Positions 24,700 to 36,990 of a stretch of 64,000 bases of DNA are shown in pieces (positions within the stretch are counted from its first letter, which is position 1; every line of letters starts with the position of its first letter). Both the position numbers and the translations under genes were made by a program. The notes below the pieces were generated by a model that saw only the letters and a list, made by a program, of their open reading frames with translations, had not been told where the DNA came from and made no database searches. Origin of the DNA: Vitellaria paradoxa (Eukaryota > Streptophyta > Magnoliopsida > Ericales > Sapotaceae); assembly GCA_019916065.1 (NCBI GenBank), contig CM034240.1:46347738-46411737 (forward strand), given 5' to 3'.

Positions 24700-27250
24700 A
24701 TGATTAATATATTAAAATTACTAAATTTTAATTTAAAAATATAAAAATTAATGCTACAAAGTTGACATTATCAAGACTGTCAGTCTCCCCTCTTCCTTTT
24801 ATAAAAGTTAAAATAAATATTTTAAAAATAAATTAAAATAATTTTAGATAGATAAAAAAGAAAAAATTATAGAAAGATATATACATATATTTTTTGAGTT
24901 AAGTGTTCGTTTGAGAAAAAAAAATTTGGCTTACTAGTTATTAATTTTTTAACTTTTTTTTTAAATAATTAAATTTACTTTCTTACATTTTAAGTTTCTT
25001 TTAAGTTTTAAAGAGTAAAAATGTCAAATTACTAAAAAAATAACTACTAAGAAGTTAATTTTTCTCTTTCCAAACACAAAAATAATAATATTAATTAATT
25101 AATAACCAGTTACAAAAAAATTAATTTTTTTTTCTTTCTAAATTCAATCTTGAGTATTTGCTGCACCAATTCTAATTGAGTTCTAATAAAAGTTTATACA
25201 TTTCAAATTTTAAGTTGTTAATTTACTAAAATAATTTTTAATAAAAAATCAATTAGAAATTTTTTTAAACGGGGCATTTAAGTTATTTATTTGCTTCTTT
25301 CAAATTTGATAGGGTTCGACCCCATCGACACTTGGGGGTTTTGGGGCCCTCTAACCCACTCCCACCCTTTTGCTAAATTGAAATTTAGAATCACAAAATT
25401 CAATGCAATTGGAGCTTACTAACAAAAATTATTTATTCATAATCTATTTTTAGTTTTTAAGATCAATTAGAACAATTATTTCATTTTAACTTAAATTTAT
25501 AATTATGTCTTTTATAAAAATAAAAACAAAAAAATATTAAAGATCATATAGATTCAATGGATCAGAGGCAGACATGAAGATTATTTTGATCCTGACCAGG
25601 CCCAATTCCTTAAGGGGCAGGGTAAGGACGGATCAATATGCGTGACGTCAATCCCGGGTCGCGTCCATTGTGTCCATTGTGGTCTGGGTAGATGACCACG
25701 AACCCAGGTGGAAAGAGAAAAAGGTCTCCGCCTCTGCATAAAGTATTGGAAAATTACAACCCAAAAAGCAACAGTGCGACCGCCTTGCTTGGAGTTGGGG
25801 ACAAAAGCAAACCACAGTCGATTACGAAAGCTAGCTGCAGGGAGAACTTGCTTGAGAAACACACGGTGAAACAGCCACCTAAGCAAACTTGTTTCACAAA
25901 CAATGACAACCTAATATACTCTTTCCAAGAGGTTTTTCTTTGACCCACGAAAAATAACGGTACTTTTTTTTTTTTTTTGGGTTTGTACCTATAATTGTTC
26001 GAGGAATTCTAACAAAATTTTTAAGATTTTGTCACTTATTCTCAAAAATCGTTGGAAAAACCCCCCTAAAATTGACTTCCACGACCTTTTGTTACTTTCC
26101 ATCGTTGTTTGAAATATATATAAATATATACTTATTTAAGTTGTGCAACATTGGTACATTAATGGACGGTGAAAATGTGTCTTGCTATTTTAAGATTTTT
26201 GATTTATAAATATCTTGTTTAATTGATTTTTTAGCACAAAAAGGAAAAAAAAATAAGTGTGACAATATTATCTTACCCATATTTATTTTAACCGAAAAAA
26301 AAAAACACCAAGTAGGCGTTGAATATACTACGACACTTTTTTTTTTTTTTATTTTAAGTGATGAATTCTGATTATATAACATTACTCGAACTTAAGTATC
26401 AAGCCAATAAGAAAACAATAGGAAGAAAGAGATCTTTCTTGAAAGCAATTTCATGAAAATGAATGATACACAACAATTGTACTGCACAGGCAAACCTCAC
26501 AGAAACAAAGAAGAATTAGAGATGGAACATCTAGCTTGTTTGTTAACTAGTCTAAAAACTAGGCAGCAGCCAAGTGAGGAGCAGATGAATTGTCCAGCCC
26601 TAGTTTGCATCCTTCAATCACCCCTTCTCATCATACTTTAGATTGCCCTCAACCGACCCAAGAACTACTTTACCTGGCGGAATTATGCCCAAGTCATACA
26701 CCTCCCTCCCAGTTTAAACATTATTATTATTATTTTTTTTTTTTTTTTTTTTTTGGGCAAGGGCACATCGAACATCCAGGCATTCATAAACTGCTCCATC
26801 ATACTAGCAGACGACCCTGTTGCAAATAAATTAAATAGCAGATGTCAAAAGAAGTTGTAGTCAACCAAATATGGTAAACATCCCCCCAAGGGCAGCTAAA
26901 CTAACAAGTGAGTGTTTTCCGATGACGAGGTTTTGAGTCCCGCGACATGCTCAATTGAGGGTGCCGGTCATGCACTCTCGATTTCCCGGTCAACAAAAGC
27001 CAGCAGGATTCCGGGTCCCAAAAATATATATATATATATATATAGAAAACGTTTTCTTTTATTCCTTCCCAATATGGATCCGTACCAAAACTTTGGTTGT
27101 CCACAGTCGTAGTTTTCGACCCTAATTTTCAGAGGGGCACAGTGGCTTCCAATTTTCAAATCTAAACTTTGTCACCCAACTCGTGAATCACGACTCCCCT
27201 TGTTTTTCACTGAAGTCGTCGCGGCTCTCGCAACCATGATTATATTAAAA
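24700..27250. other. Intergenic AT-rich region, no gene recognised
   Basis: Mostly A/T-rich. A non-AT-rich island at 25555-25945 has open frames on both strands but no recognised domain. At 26900-27025 a segment with a weak B-box-like gaggttttgagtccc may be a decayed tRNA-derived SINE. TA repeat at 27026-27043. Confidence 0.45.
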
Positions 27251-27264
27251 TTTGTATTTGTGCT

Positions 27265-27774
27265 CAATGTTTTAAAAACCGAACCATTCATCAAACAGAA
27301 AAAGCGACCGAATCACGAGTTAGCAGTTCAACTATCAATTCAGCCAGAATTAAACCGAAGTTAAACCATGACATCATAAATATATTTAAATATATAAATA
27401 AAATATAAAAATGTTAAAATTATATAATAATTTTAAAAACTTATATTTTTTTACATATTCTTCTACTCTATTTTGTTTTAGTAATAAAAAGTATCAACAA
27501 AATGTGTTGTAAAATAAAATCACTTAAAACTAATATATTATATAAATAAAACTAAGCAAAAAAGTTCGATTCCAGACTAGCGCATATTAGTTTATTTATT
27601 TTACTATTCAAAAAAAAAAAAAATAGCCCGGTTCAACCGGCAAAACCGGCACCGGTTGAACCGGTGGCTCACCGGTTTTAGGCCGGTTCAACAGCCCATT
27701 GGATTTTACCAGTGAACCAACCAGTTCCCGGTTCAACCGGTTGAACCGGTCCAGTCCAATTTTTAAAACCATTC
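27265..27774. mobile_element. Non-autonomous DNA transposon with CCGGTT palindromes
   Basis: The ends are imperfect inverted repeats (left caatgttttaaaaacc; right tttttaaaaccattc). They are flanked by a candidate 5-bp duplication gtgct (27260-27264 and 27775-27779). The right part has many CCGGTT/AACCGG motifs, including a perfect 22-bp palindrome at 27728-27749. No ORF. A moderate call for a MITE-type element. Confidence 0.6.
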
Positions 27775-28053
27775 GTGCTTTCGATAAATAATTTTTAATC
27801 TGTGCTTAAAAATGCAAGTTGTTTAAAAATATATATGTTTTTAATATCCTCTCGTGGAAGAAAAGCCAACGAAAAAACTTGTATGAAGTCTTCTCGATGA
27901 GACACATAAATGATCATTTCAGTCCAGCAATCTATAAATGTAAGCGTAAAACATGATGATGTTTGACAGCAGTGCAATCGCGTCTATTGCCTGGGTAATA
28001 ACTTATTCATCGAGGTTAGAGAACTACTAAGAAAAAAATACCAGATAAATTGT

Positions 28054-31000
28054 CTACTGGCGAGGCTCCACGAGGACGTATAGTGGCTTTCCACTCAGCG
28101 TGCTCTGTCCCTGCAAAGATGCAGTAACTAAAATCAGACAAGCAACACTCTGCAAATTTATTTTCCAATTAGCTTATGTGATTGGTTAGAAATAATGATT
28201 ATAAAATAAAAAACAGAGGTAATATTGATGAGGATTGCAAATGGATGATGTTTTTTCAATCTGCAATTTGCAGAAAAATAGTCTGCTTTATTTATAGGCA
28301 AACAACTTTAGCTAAATCTTGATAATACTTGATCAATTTTGATAGGCTACAGGCTGAAATTTATAAACTTCACTGAGTTTATGAAACTTGAGCGAAGTAT
28401 TTGGAACTTCTAGTGAGACTCCTGGTCAAATATTTATGAGGATTGAGTACTGTTGGAATAGGAACAAGAATTTAAATTGAGCTAGAAGCAGTGAAAGTAA
28501 AACAAGGTTATGGTGGAATTCAAACTTTGCATGAAACATATTTCTCAACCAGAGTTTGTAGAAAAATTATAATCAAATTTCCCAACCAGAGTTTGTAGAA
28601 AAATTATAATCAAATTCCTCAACCAGAGTTTGTAGAAAAATTATATTATTAACCCTTCTTCATCAACCTCGTTTGGATTCCAATTGCATTTCAAGAAAAG
28701 AACGAGAAGGAGGACCGTATTTTTAGAATAGGAGCTTGGAGGGGAGAAAGATGACTTAGACAAGCTGTTAATGTGGAGTTTGGTTGAATGGGAAAAATTG
28801 GCTGAAAATTAATGTTGGATTAGGGCAACTGTTGGGTCCAGTTTAGCAAACGACAACCATTTTATGTTACTTAAGATTCTTTAGCAAATGACAACCATTT
28901 TATATTACTTAAGATTCTTTAGCAACTGTTGGGTCCAGTTCAACTATTGGGTCCAGTATAGATGTCAGGAATCAGGGACTAGAAACAAACTCTACCATCA
29001 TTGTTTGCAAGAACGTCCTGAAAATATATGATGCCCATTTATGATAAAAGGAAAACAAAGTGCAAGGAAAATTTGACAAGCAAAACCAACGTAAATTTGA
29101 TTCTAATTATACTAAAGAATCAGCTGCAGAATAAATATTAAAAAAAAAAATACAAATGTTTCAGTATTAGCATAAGCTAGAGTGTATAATGTAACAAATA
29201 TGTAAAATTGTGTATCAAACTTATTGAGCATTACCTTGAACTCTGGCAACCCAATAACACACGCACATTCAACTACCTCAGCCCCTACACGTTCTAGTTA
29301 ATTGCATTTCCAAGTAAAGCAATCATCAGTTCAAGAGCTAAGGAATTTGTCGAAACACATACTAAACTGAGAAAAGGAATATTGTGAATAAAGCTACAGA
29401 CATTACCCAAGAGTCTTATGGCTGCAGATAGCGTCCCCCCTGTTGCCACTAAATCATCGATGACCAACACACGTTCCCCAGATTGAACAGCCCCAACGTG
29501 CATCTCTAAACAATCAGTGCCATATTCGAGCTCATAATCCTCAGAGATAACTTCCGCTACATAATTCAAATTTCAAAATTCTTATTTAAGATTTATCAGC
29601 AAATATTCCATTGCGCAGGGCAGAAACTGACAACAGTAAATAATTTTCTAACACCACAATGACATTTAATGGTTCGGCTGACAAGGAAGACTGAAAAAAA
29701 AAAAAGATAAGACACAGCTATCAAGAAACATCTAAGGTCATCCCCTAGCACATAAATTGCTGTTTGCAGATATCATTATCACCAATAGCCTAACACAACA
29801 TAATTTCATCAACTAAGTTGTTGATCACTCTCACACATGAATTCTTTCTGTTCCACCAACTGATTGTGCTCAACCAATTAGTTTGTCTTGTACGATTTTC
29901 TTCCACAAACCTCTTATGAAGATCATAATGGCCAGTTGAGCTGCCAGCTCATCAAGATAATAGCACTTAACCCTAAAATTTCAACTTCAGAAAATGCAGA
30001 ATTAAAGCATAAAATGAAAAGCATACCTGGCAATTTTTTGGGCTTGCGCAGCGGGACAAATTTTGCCCCGATTGCCAATGCAATTGAAGGGCCAAAAATA
30101 AATCCTCTCGCTTCAACTCCTAGAATGTAAATTCATATGGTAAGCATTAAACCATATACAGAAAGAACAGTTTCACAACATATTATACAAATGGCAAACC
30201 ACTGTAAGGGTGAACTTTATGAGCCAGAGAGATTATTCAGATGATCAATAGGGTCGTACTGGCTACTTTTTTGCTTTTCCAAATATGGTTTCAAGTATGA
30301 ATGATGCTTTTCATTCAAAACTCCCTTAAAATTTTGAGAATTGATGCAAACGGGAATGACTTGTGACTTGTGAGTGTAAATTTTTGATATTGGAATTATT
30401 TGCTGTCATTTTCTTGAAAGCCCACTTTCAAGACCATTTGTCTATTTCATGATTTCATCTCTCTCTCTCTCTCTCTCACACACGCACACACACACCCCCG
30501 CGCGCGCACACACGCACAAAAAAAAAAAAAAGGGAGAGAAAATATTCAAATTGTTGAGATTAACAACTAGAATATTCATGAGCAAAGTCATCAGCAATTT
30601 ACTTGAGCAAAATTTCCAACTCTAAATTTACTATGTAGTTCAAGTTTCGTTCTAGTTATGGTAGAAACAAAGAAAAAAAAATCCCCAGTCAGTAGAACCT
30701 TATTGTTTGGGAGATGGAGGCGAATGGACGTGAAAAAATTTACACTGTTTAGGATGGAGTGATTGGGAGGGAAGGGAAACAAAGGGAGGTAAACTCTTTT
30801 TCTATTTTTATTATTATTATTTTTTTACCACCTTCCTCCTCCCATCTCCCCCCCCCCCAAAAAAAAAAAAACAACCAAAAAAAATTATTAAAAAACTCCA
30901 TTTCCTTTCCCATCCCTCACGTTTACTTTAGTTCCCCTCCCTGCTTAGCAGGCAAATCTTCCAAAGGTAAAAACAACCAGATCAAACTTGGCCTCCATGG

Positions 31001-31591
31001 GGGGAGACTTGAAAATTTTCCACCCAGGACAAATGGGGGACAAAAGGATAGTATAAAGGGTTAGGGCTACCACATATAAAGCTTCAATCCCAGAAGACTA
31101 ATAGGCGTTCTTCCTATTCGATTTCAAAGGAAAGCCAAATCAAATCAAATGCTTCGCACCAACTCTGTCTACAGAGCGGAACACCGGTAGAAATTTAACA
31201 GTTTAAAAATTGTATATACGTATGTGAGAAAGACGGAGAGAATACCAGCTACAACAGAAATGCCCTTGTCTCGATAACGATCGACAAAGATATCGACAGT
31301 GTCCTTAAACGCCTTCGGGTCCAACAACAGCGTTGTTATGTCTTGAAACATAATTCCTACACACACACACACACATAAAATAAAAACAAGCACTATTGAC
31401 TGTTCAACTGAAGTTCTCGAACAAAAAAATATATACCCATTCTCAAGCTAGCAGAAACTATAAGAGGACTCGAAAGCATAATATCAAACAGCTTACAGAC
31501 CTGGTTTTGGAAAGTGAGGAACGACTCTTATGGCCTCTGATATGGCCTTCAACCTCGGGTCCCCCCGCAACCCATTCTCAGACGCAAACAT
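28054..31591 (-). CDS. Adenine phosphoribosyltransferase, APT3/APT5-like
   Basis: Converts adenine plus PRPP to AMP and pyrophosphate (adenine salvage); plant paralogues also take cytokinin bases. Exons: 31501-31591, 31246-31356, 30027-30119, 29407-29556, 29235-29293, 28054-28110. Frame holds across all GT-AG junctions; 186 residues, normal for the family. Visible marks are [13 protein letters not shown] after the first intron, [10 protein letters not shown], and the PRPP-binding loop [13 protein letters not shown] at about 128-140. The start MFASENGL fits the short cytosolic APT3/4/5 group rather than the longer APT1 form with a leader, and no transit peptide is evident. The usual Gly in LPG before the [12 protein letters not shown] hood is Ala (LPAEVIS), created at the intron 3 junction. 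Introns hold MITE-like material (30690-31060), a CA/CG tract (30477-30518) and tandem repeats (28546-28940). Confidence 0.93.
28546..28646. repeat. 37-bp tandem repeat, about 2.7 copies
   Basis: The unit begins caaccagagtttgtagaaaa, with starts at 28546, 28583 and 28620. In APT intron 5. Confidence 0.9.
28826..28940. repeat. 38-bp tandem duplication flanked by a direct repeat
   Basis: Two units beginning ttagcaaa(c/t)gacaacc at 28843 and 28881. The string caactgttgggtccagt lies on both sides (28826 and 28924). In APT intron 5. Confidence 0.85.
30477..30518. repeat. Alternating CA/CG tract (possible Z-DNA)
   Basis: (CT)n runs into cacacacgcacacacacac, then a CGCGCGCG core and more CA. Purine-pyrimidine alternation of this kind favours Z-DNA. 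In APT intron 2. Confidence 0.7.
30690..31060. mobile_element. MITE-like segment in APT intron 2
   Basis: Left part gattgggagggaagggaaac is matched in inverted sense by tttcctttcccatccctc near 30902. A T-rich and C/A-run-rich middle lies between. Weak boundaries. Confidence 0.35.
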
Positions 31592-31649
31592 CTCTCTTTC
31601 CTGTGCTTCGTCCCTCCCCAAACCCAGAATTTCTTTCTGATTTCGAAAC

Positions 31650-31730
31650 TTTCTCCGTCGACTTTCTCTCTCTACAATGAGGGGAGGAGACAGAGAGAGA
31701 GGGGGAGGCAGGGAGGGAGGGAGACAGAGT
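31650..31730 (-). promoter_or_regulatory. CT/GA-rich leader region of the APT gene
   Basis: Dense ctctctctct and gagagagggggaggcag runs sit 60-140 bp upstream of the APT ATG. Low-complexity purine/pyrimidine tract; regulatory role only inferred. Confidence 0.4.
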
Positions 31731-32102
31731 GTAATTAAAAATTGTACCTAGTCGGCCGAAGCACCACTGGAGAAAATCCAAGTGCTCAGAGCCATTATTT
31801 ATAGACATTTTTTTTAAAGTTCTGTATTTTAATTTTTTAATTTATTATTTATTTACTTTTTTTAAGATTTATAAATTGTTTTGCTAGTAATTTAACTACA
31901 ATGTTTCAGGTGTACCCGACAGAAATTTATGCAGCCAGTCAATCAACCCCGTACAAATCATTTAACGGATAGGCTTATAAAATATTTTGTTTTTTGACTA
32001 CTAAAATAGTTTATTAATACCTTAATTCCAAATTAACGGGATGTTTCAGGCAAAGAAAATATGGGAGCAAAGAAAACGGGGAGAAAGAAAAAAGAGAAGG
32101 AT

Positions 32103-32425
32103 TAGAATGTGTTTGGTTAAGTGGAAAAGTAAGAGGAAGTGAAATAATATTTATACGTATGTATATATATATATATTATTATTTATTTTTAAATTAAAAT
32201 TTATTTTAAAATAGTGAATCCTATTTTTTAAGTTTTTTATAATATATATATCTAATCTTTCTCTTTTTTTTTCCATTCTCTTCTCTCTTTTTTATAAAAA
32301 TATGTGAACCATCTTTATTTTTCTTCCTCTTTACTTTTATCTTCAATCAAACAATAGAAATAGTTATTCCCTCCCCTCCTTTCCTCCTTCCTATTTTTAT
32401 TTTTCATCCAACCAAATATGCCCTA
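32103..32425. mobile_element. MITE remnant (GTTTGGTT termini)
   Basis: Left end gaatgtgtttggttaagtgg; right end catccaaccaaatatgccct, the imperfect inverse. Non-coding, about 320 bp. Confidence 0.5.
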
Positions 32426-33619
32426 AGTAAAATTGAATCGATTTAGACTTCTCCAACGCCCTCTTACAAATATTCTTTTGACGTATAATTTAAAATAATA
32501 TAATTATTTTTTATAAAAAAATTATCTTTATAAATTTGAACAATTATTCTTGGGCCCAACTTTTAAAAAGTAAAATATTTTTGTTAATATTTTTAAAAAT
32601 CATATAAAATAAAATTTATTTTATATTTTTTCTAACTTAATTAAATAAAAAAATTTTACTTCTTTACAAACTATTGCCGTTATAATATTAGCCATTACCA
32701 TGCAATCGTTTAATAGGTCTTTGTATAAATCATTCGACTCTCAAAATTTAGACAATAAAATGTAAGAAAACAAATTTAAAACTACCATAAATTTATCTTA
32801 ATTTATAATTTTAATAATAATATAAAAATAATTTTTATTTTATTTTAATGAATAAAAAATATTTATTTCATTTTATTCTCTTTGCAAATTGTTGTAAATA
32901 ACAAAAGTTTGTAAAGAAATGACATGAGAGATAGTATTTTTTATTTGGTTAAATTAGAAAATAAAATAAAGTTATTATTTATTTTAGTCATTAAAAATAC
33001 TTTTTTACGTTGTGGTGACTCGGGCTACGAGTTCATCAATGGGTCATAGCACAATGGGTGTGGGTGGTGGGACAGTAAAAAAATTAAAAAAATTAGCGTA
33101 AAAATAACACATAATAAAATTTGATTAAAAAAATTCATAATTTTTTATAACTTTTGTTAAAGTTTGGTAATCCAAATACCCTCTTATATCCAATCAAACA
33201 TTCATGTTTGGCGTAGAAAGTTCTAGAACAAAATACAATATAGATTAAATAGTGGTTAGAATAATTTTCGTGGGATATTGGAGAAGATTGGGATTGGAAA
33301 ATTAGGGAAATAAAATAAGTTATTTTTATTCAATTAAGTTAAATTTTTTTTAATTTTATTCATATACGATTATTAAAACTATAAATGAAATAAAAATATT
33401 TTATTTTTTTAAAATATCATTTTAAAATGTATATAAGATTAGTTAAGTAAAAAGAAAATAATTTTATATGAAAAAGAAGGTGAAATGTAAAAAGACATTA
33501 GGAGAGAATAATAATAAGTTTGCCCATAAAAAAATGCATTAAAATATATATACACGCGCCAAACTATCCTCCAAAGTCTAAACCGCAATTAGCAGGGAAT
33601 GGGGCCTGGGTAGTTACCG

Positions 33620-33715
33620 CTCTGCACGGGAAGGGAGCCCCCCTCCACCATTTGATCAAATGGGACCCCCACCATTCATTTAATCCAATGGTGAAGAGGG
33701 GCCGTCAGTGCAGAG
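33620..33715. repeat. GC-rich imperfect inverted repeat
   Basis: ctctgcac...gggagcccccctccaccatt faces aatggtgaagaggggccg...gtgcagag, so it can form a long imperfect hairpin. It stands out sharply from the surrounding AT-rich DNA. Confidence 0.6.
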
Positions 33716-34007
33716 TCAGTGTACCCGGCAGTGCCGGCACAATAATTTATTTGCATGAAATGTGTCTAAGGTGGTTGAGTTTTAGAGCAAAAAAAGTTAG
33801 TTTTTTTTAAGTAAAATTTAGTTTTTTAACTAATTTTTAAAATTTTTAATATATTTGCTCTTGATAGTTTAAAAGAAATTTAAAATATAAAAAATAATTT
33901 TGGCTGTCTTAAAAAATTTAAAATGAGTAGTAGTAGTTAGCTACTAGTTTTGGTTCCCAAGGGAAACCTAAGGGCATCCACACAAAGTTTTTTCTAAATA
34001 TTTTAAG

Positions 34008-34350
34008 AAATATTAGGTCTCATTTGATTTATATTTATATTTTTTATTTTTTATTTTTATATTATTTATTTTATATTTTTAAAATCGTAAAATAAGAAAA
34101 ATAAAAAAATATATTTTATTTGTTATTTTCTATTTTTTGTATTTTGAGATTTTCCTTACTTTGAGTTAAAATGTTAAAATAACTTTTTCTCATTTTGTAT
34201 TTCATGTGTAAATCTATTTTTTATTTTTTAGAGCATATTTTGAAAAAATAAGTAACCAAATACTTTTTGAATTGTTCTTCTTATTTTCAAAAAATACAAA
34301 TTAAAAAATGAATTTAAAACAAATATACAAAATGACGCCTTACTTTCTTA
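34008..34350. mobile_element. MITE copy 1 (pairs with 58068-58388)
   Basis: Begins aggtctcatttgatttatat and ends aaaatgacgcctta, imperfect inverted ends. The left end and the following ttttttattttttattttt block are nearly the same as at 58068. Confidence 0.6.
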
Positions 34351-36559
34351 CATTATAATTTATTTATCAACTAATTTTATAATAACTTGCTTAAACCATT
34401 CTCCATCTCATAAAAAATTCATTATAAAACCTTTATTTATTGTTTTCCTTCTCAAAAAAAAAAAAATTAAGAACTCCTTAAAAAAATTGATTGGGTAAAA
34501 TTATTAAAAAAAAAAAAGAAGATACTATATATCTCTATTTTTGGTTCTTTAAAATAGGGATTGTTTGGCAAATCTTCAATTTGTCTTAATTATTAACGTT
34601 ATTTACTAAAATTTATTAAACACATTTTCAACTTTTACTAATCTTTTTATTTTTTTTCTTACAATTTTCTTCAATATTTAAAATTTTTTATTAAATAAAT
34701 AACTTCTTTCAAAAAGTGACACGTGGCAATATTAAAGTAAAAATTACTAAAATTTTTACTTTTTTTGGTATGTTAAGCGGGTCTTAAATAGTTTCTAAAG
34801 CCGTTGTTTGGGAGGGTAAAAGAGGAAGAAAAGTGAAATAAAACAAATTAGAGGAATTAAAGTGAAAGGAAAGAAATGAAGACTAATTATTTTTCCTTGT
34901 TCGAGAGAGATGAGAAGGAGAATTGAGGATGAGTTAAAGAATATGGTTAAAATTACACTTCTTCACTTTAAAATATATTTATTTGGGTTGATCATTTATG
35001 ATAATAATGAAAATACTAATGATAAAATAGAGAAAATATAATTTTAAATTCTTTTATACTAATTATACCTTAAATTGGTGATAAAAAAAAGAAATATGAT
35101 AAATATAGTTTACTTTTAACTTCTTGTACTCCAATTTCTCTCTTAGTTAATATTAATTTTTAAACGCAAGAAATGAAAAATATAATGCATTTATCTTTTT
35201 TTTTTAATTTTAAGTAATAAAAGTGAATTGATAAAGTCTATTCCCTTCTACTCAATGTAAATATTATTATATATATCAATATATAAAATAATTTTATATG
35301 TAGTTACTACTATAATAGAAATTAAAAGTGTTTTTTTTAATTATGGAAATATTTTTCTGAAAATATAACTATTAAACAATGAATAAAAATAAAAATATAT
35401 TAGAGAAAATAATATTTAAATGTTAAACAGAATAGTTTAGATAATTTGATACAAATAACTTTCGAATAAATAATCTGTAAAATAAAAAAAAAAGTTATTT
35501 TTTATGTATTTATAGAATCTTGTTAATGATTCTTGAAGGAACGACTCGTATCCAAAACACTCTTTCATTTTATTAGAAAAAAAATTTAAATATTGGAACA
35601 CCTTTTATGATCTAAATATATATTTATCCCACTAATCAAATGACAGCACTCTTTGATATATGTCTTGGAAAATAAAACAAATTTCAATAGATTTTTAAAA
35701 TAAATATGAATATATTAAAATTGATGAATTTAAAATGGGTGTCGCCATTCGTAGTTTTATTTTTTTTTCCCTTAATTCAATTAAATTGTTTTTCATTTTA
35801 AGATAAAAATACCCTAATATAAAATAACCTCCTTACTCTTAATATTAATTGCACATAACCCACACTTTAAAAAATTATACACAAACAATGTCGACAATCA
35901 CTTGCTAAAAAAATAAATAAATTCGACAATCATTTACTGAAACGAATTTCCGATAGATAAACGAAACATTTTATCAACTGATTATTGAATAAATTAAAAA
36001 TTTTTAACAGGTACTTACTAAAAAAACAAAAAAATTCAATAATCAGTCATTGAAAAAATTGCTAAAAAAATAAATAATTTTAATATAATCAGTCGTTGAA
36101 AAAATTTAACATTAATTACATAAACTTTCGACATTTTCACGTAAAAATAAATAAAATATTTCAGCAATTAATTATTAAAAAAATTAAAATATTTTAATTG
36201 ACTCCTTCTATTTTAATCAATAGGTACTGTTTAAGTGTAATTTATGGATTGCATAGAGAAATTATTATATTATTTAGAGAAATTATTAGAATGCATAAAT
36301 TAATTGGACTATATTAAAAAAAAAAAGTAAGAATACAAATAATGACACATTTTAAAATCAACAGTTTCAATTATAATATATGGAATTAACAGTATTTTCC
36401 AAAAGGTCCTAGGAAACTACAGTAAATTTTTCACCGTAGCAGTTACAATGCAAAAATTAAAAGTTGTGATTTTATTAATATTTATTTAATTAAATTGATA
36501 AATATTATCAAATAAATACAGATAAGATCACAGTATTTAATTTTTTCACTACAATTCTT

Positions 36560-36990
36560 ACCGTGAAATATCGACTGCAGCGCTTAAACCCCTTTCCAAA
36601 TCCTCAAGCCAACGTACTACCGTGAGCGATGGTTTTAGGAAAACGTAACTCCTTTTAAGAAGGAAAAAAGAAAAAGGGAGGGAAGGGTAGTATGGTAATT
36701 AGGAACAAAATTTCTGCTGCATTGATTGGCAGAAAATCTAAGTGGCAGGAGATCCGGGATTTAAGGGTGGTCCTTAGGGCACGAGATAGATGGCGTGGCA
36801 AGGAATGCTAGAATCAACGTAGCGAGGATCTAGCGTGATTCGTGAAAGATATTCTTGTGGGGCCCATTTGGCCGAGTGGTCAGCATCACGGGGGTCAGCC
36901 GGTTTCCAGCGCTACCTCGAAGTAACGGTCAATTTTATAAAATAATAAATGAGCGCACGGAAGAGTTGTTTTTGCATTCGCGTCATACAG
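36560..36990. other. GC-richer island without an ORF
   Basis: Contains gtggggcccatttgg and several GC-rich strings inside an AT-rich desert. Composition is promoter-like, but no open frame or known RNA follows on either strand. Possibly a decayed promoter or transposon piece. Confidence 0.3.

Noticed and set aside
26905..27025. Second SINE
   Set aside because: Only a weak B-box-like string; no A box at proper spacing and no target duplication found.
36865..36940. A tRNA-like string ggccgagtggtcagc
   Set aside because: Resembles the D-arm of a class II tRNA, but no anticodon arm, T-arm or acceptor pairing follows.
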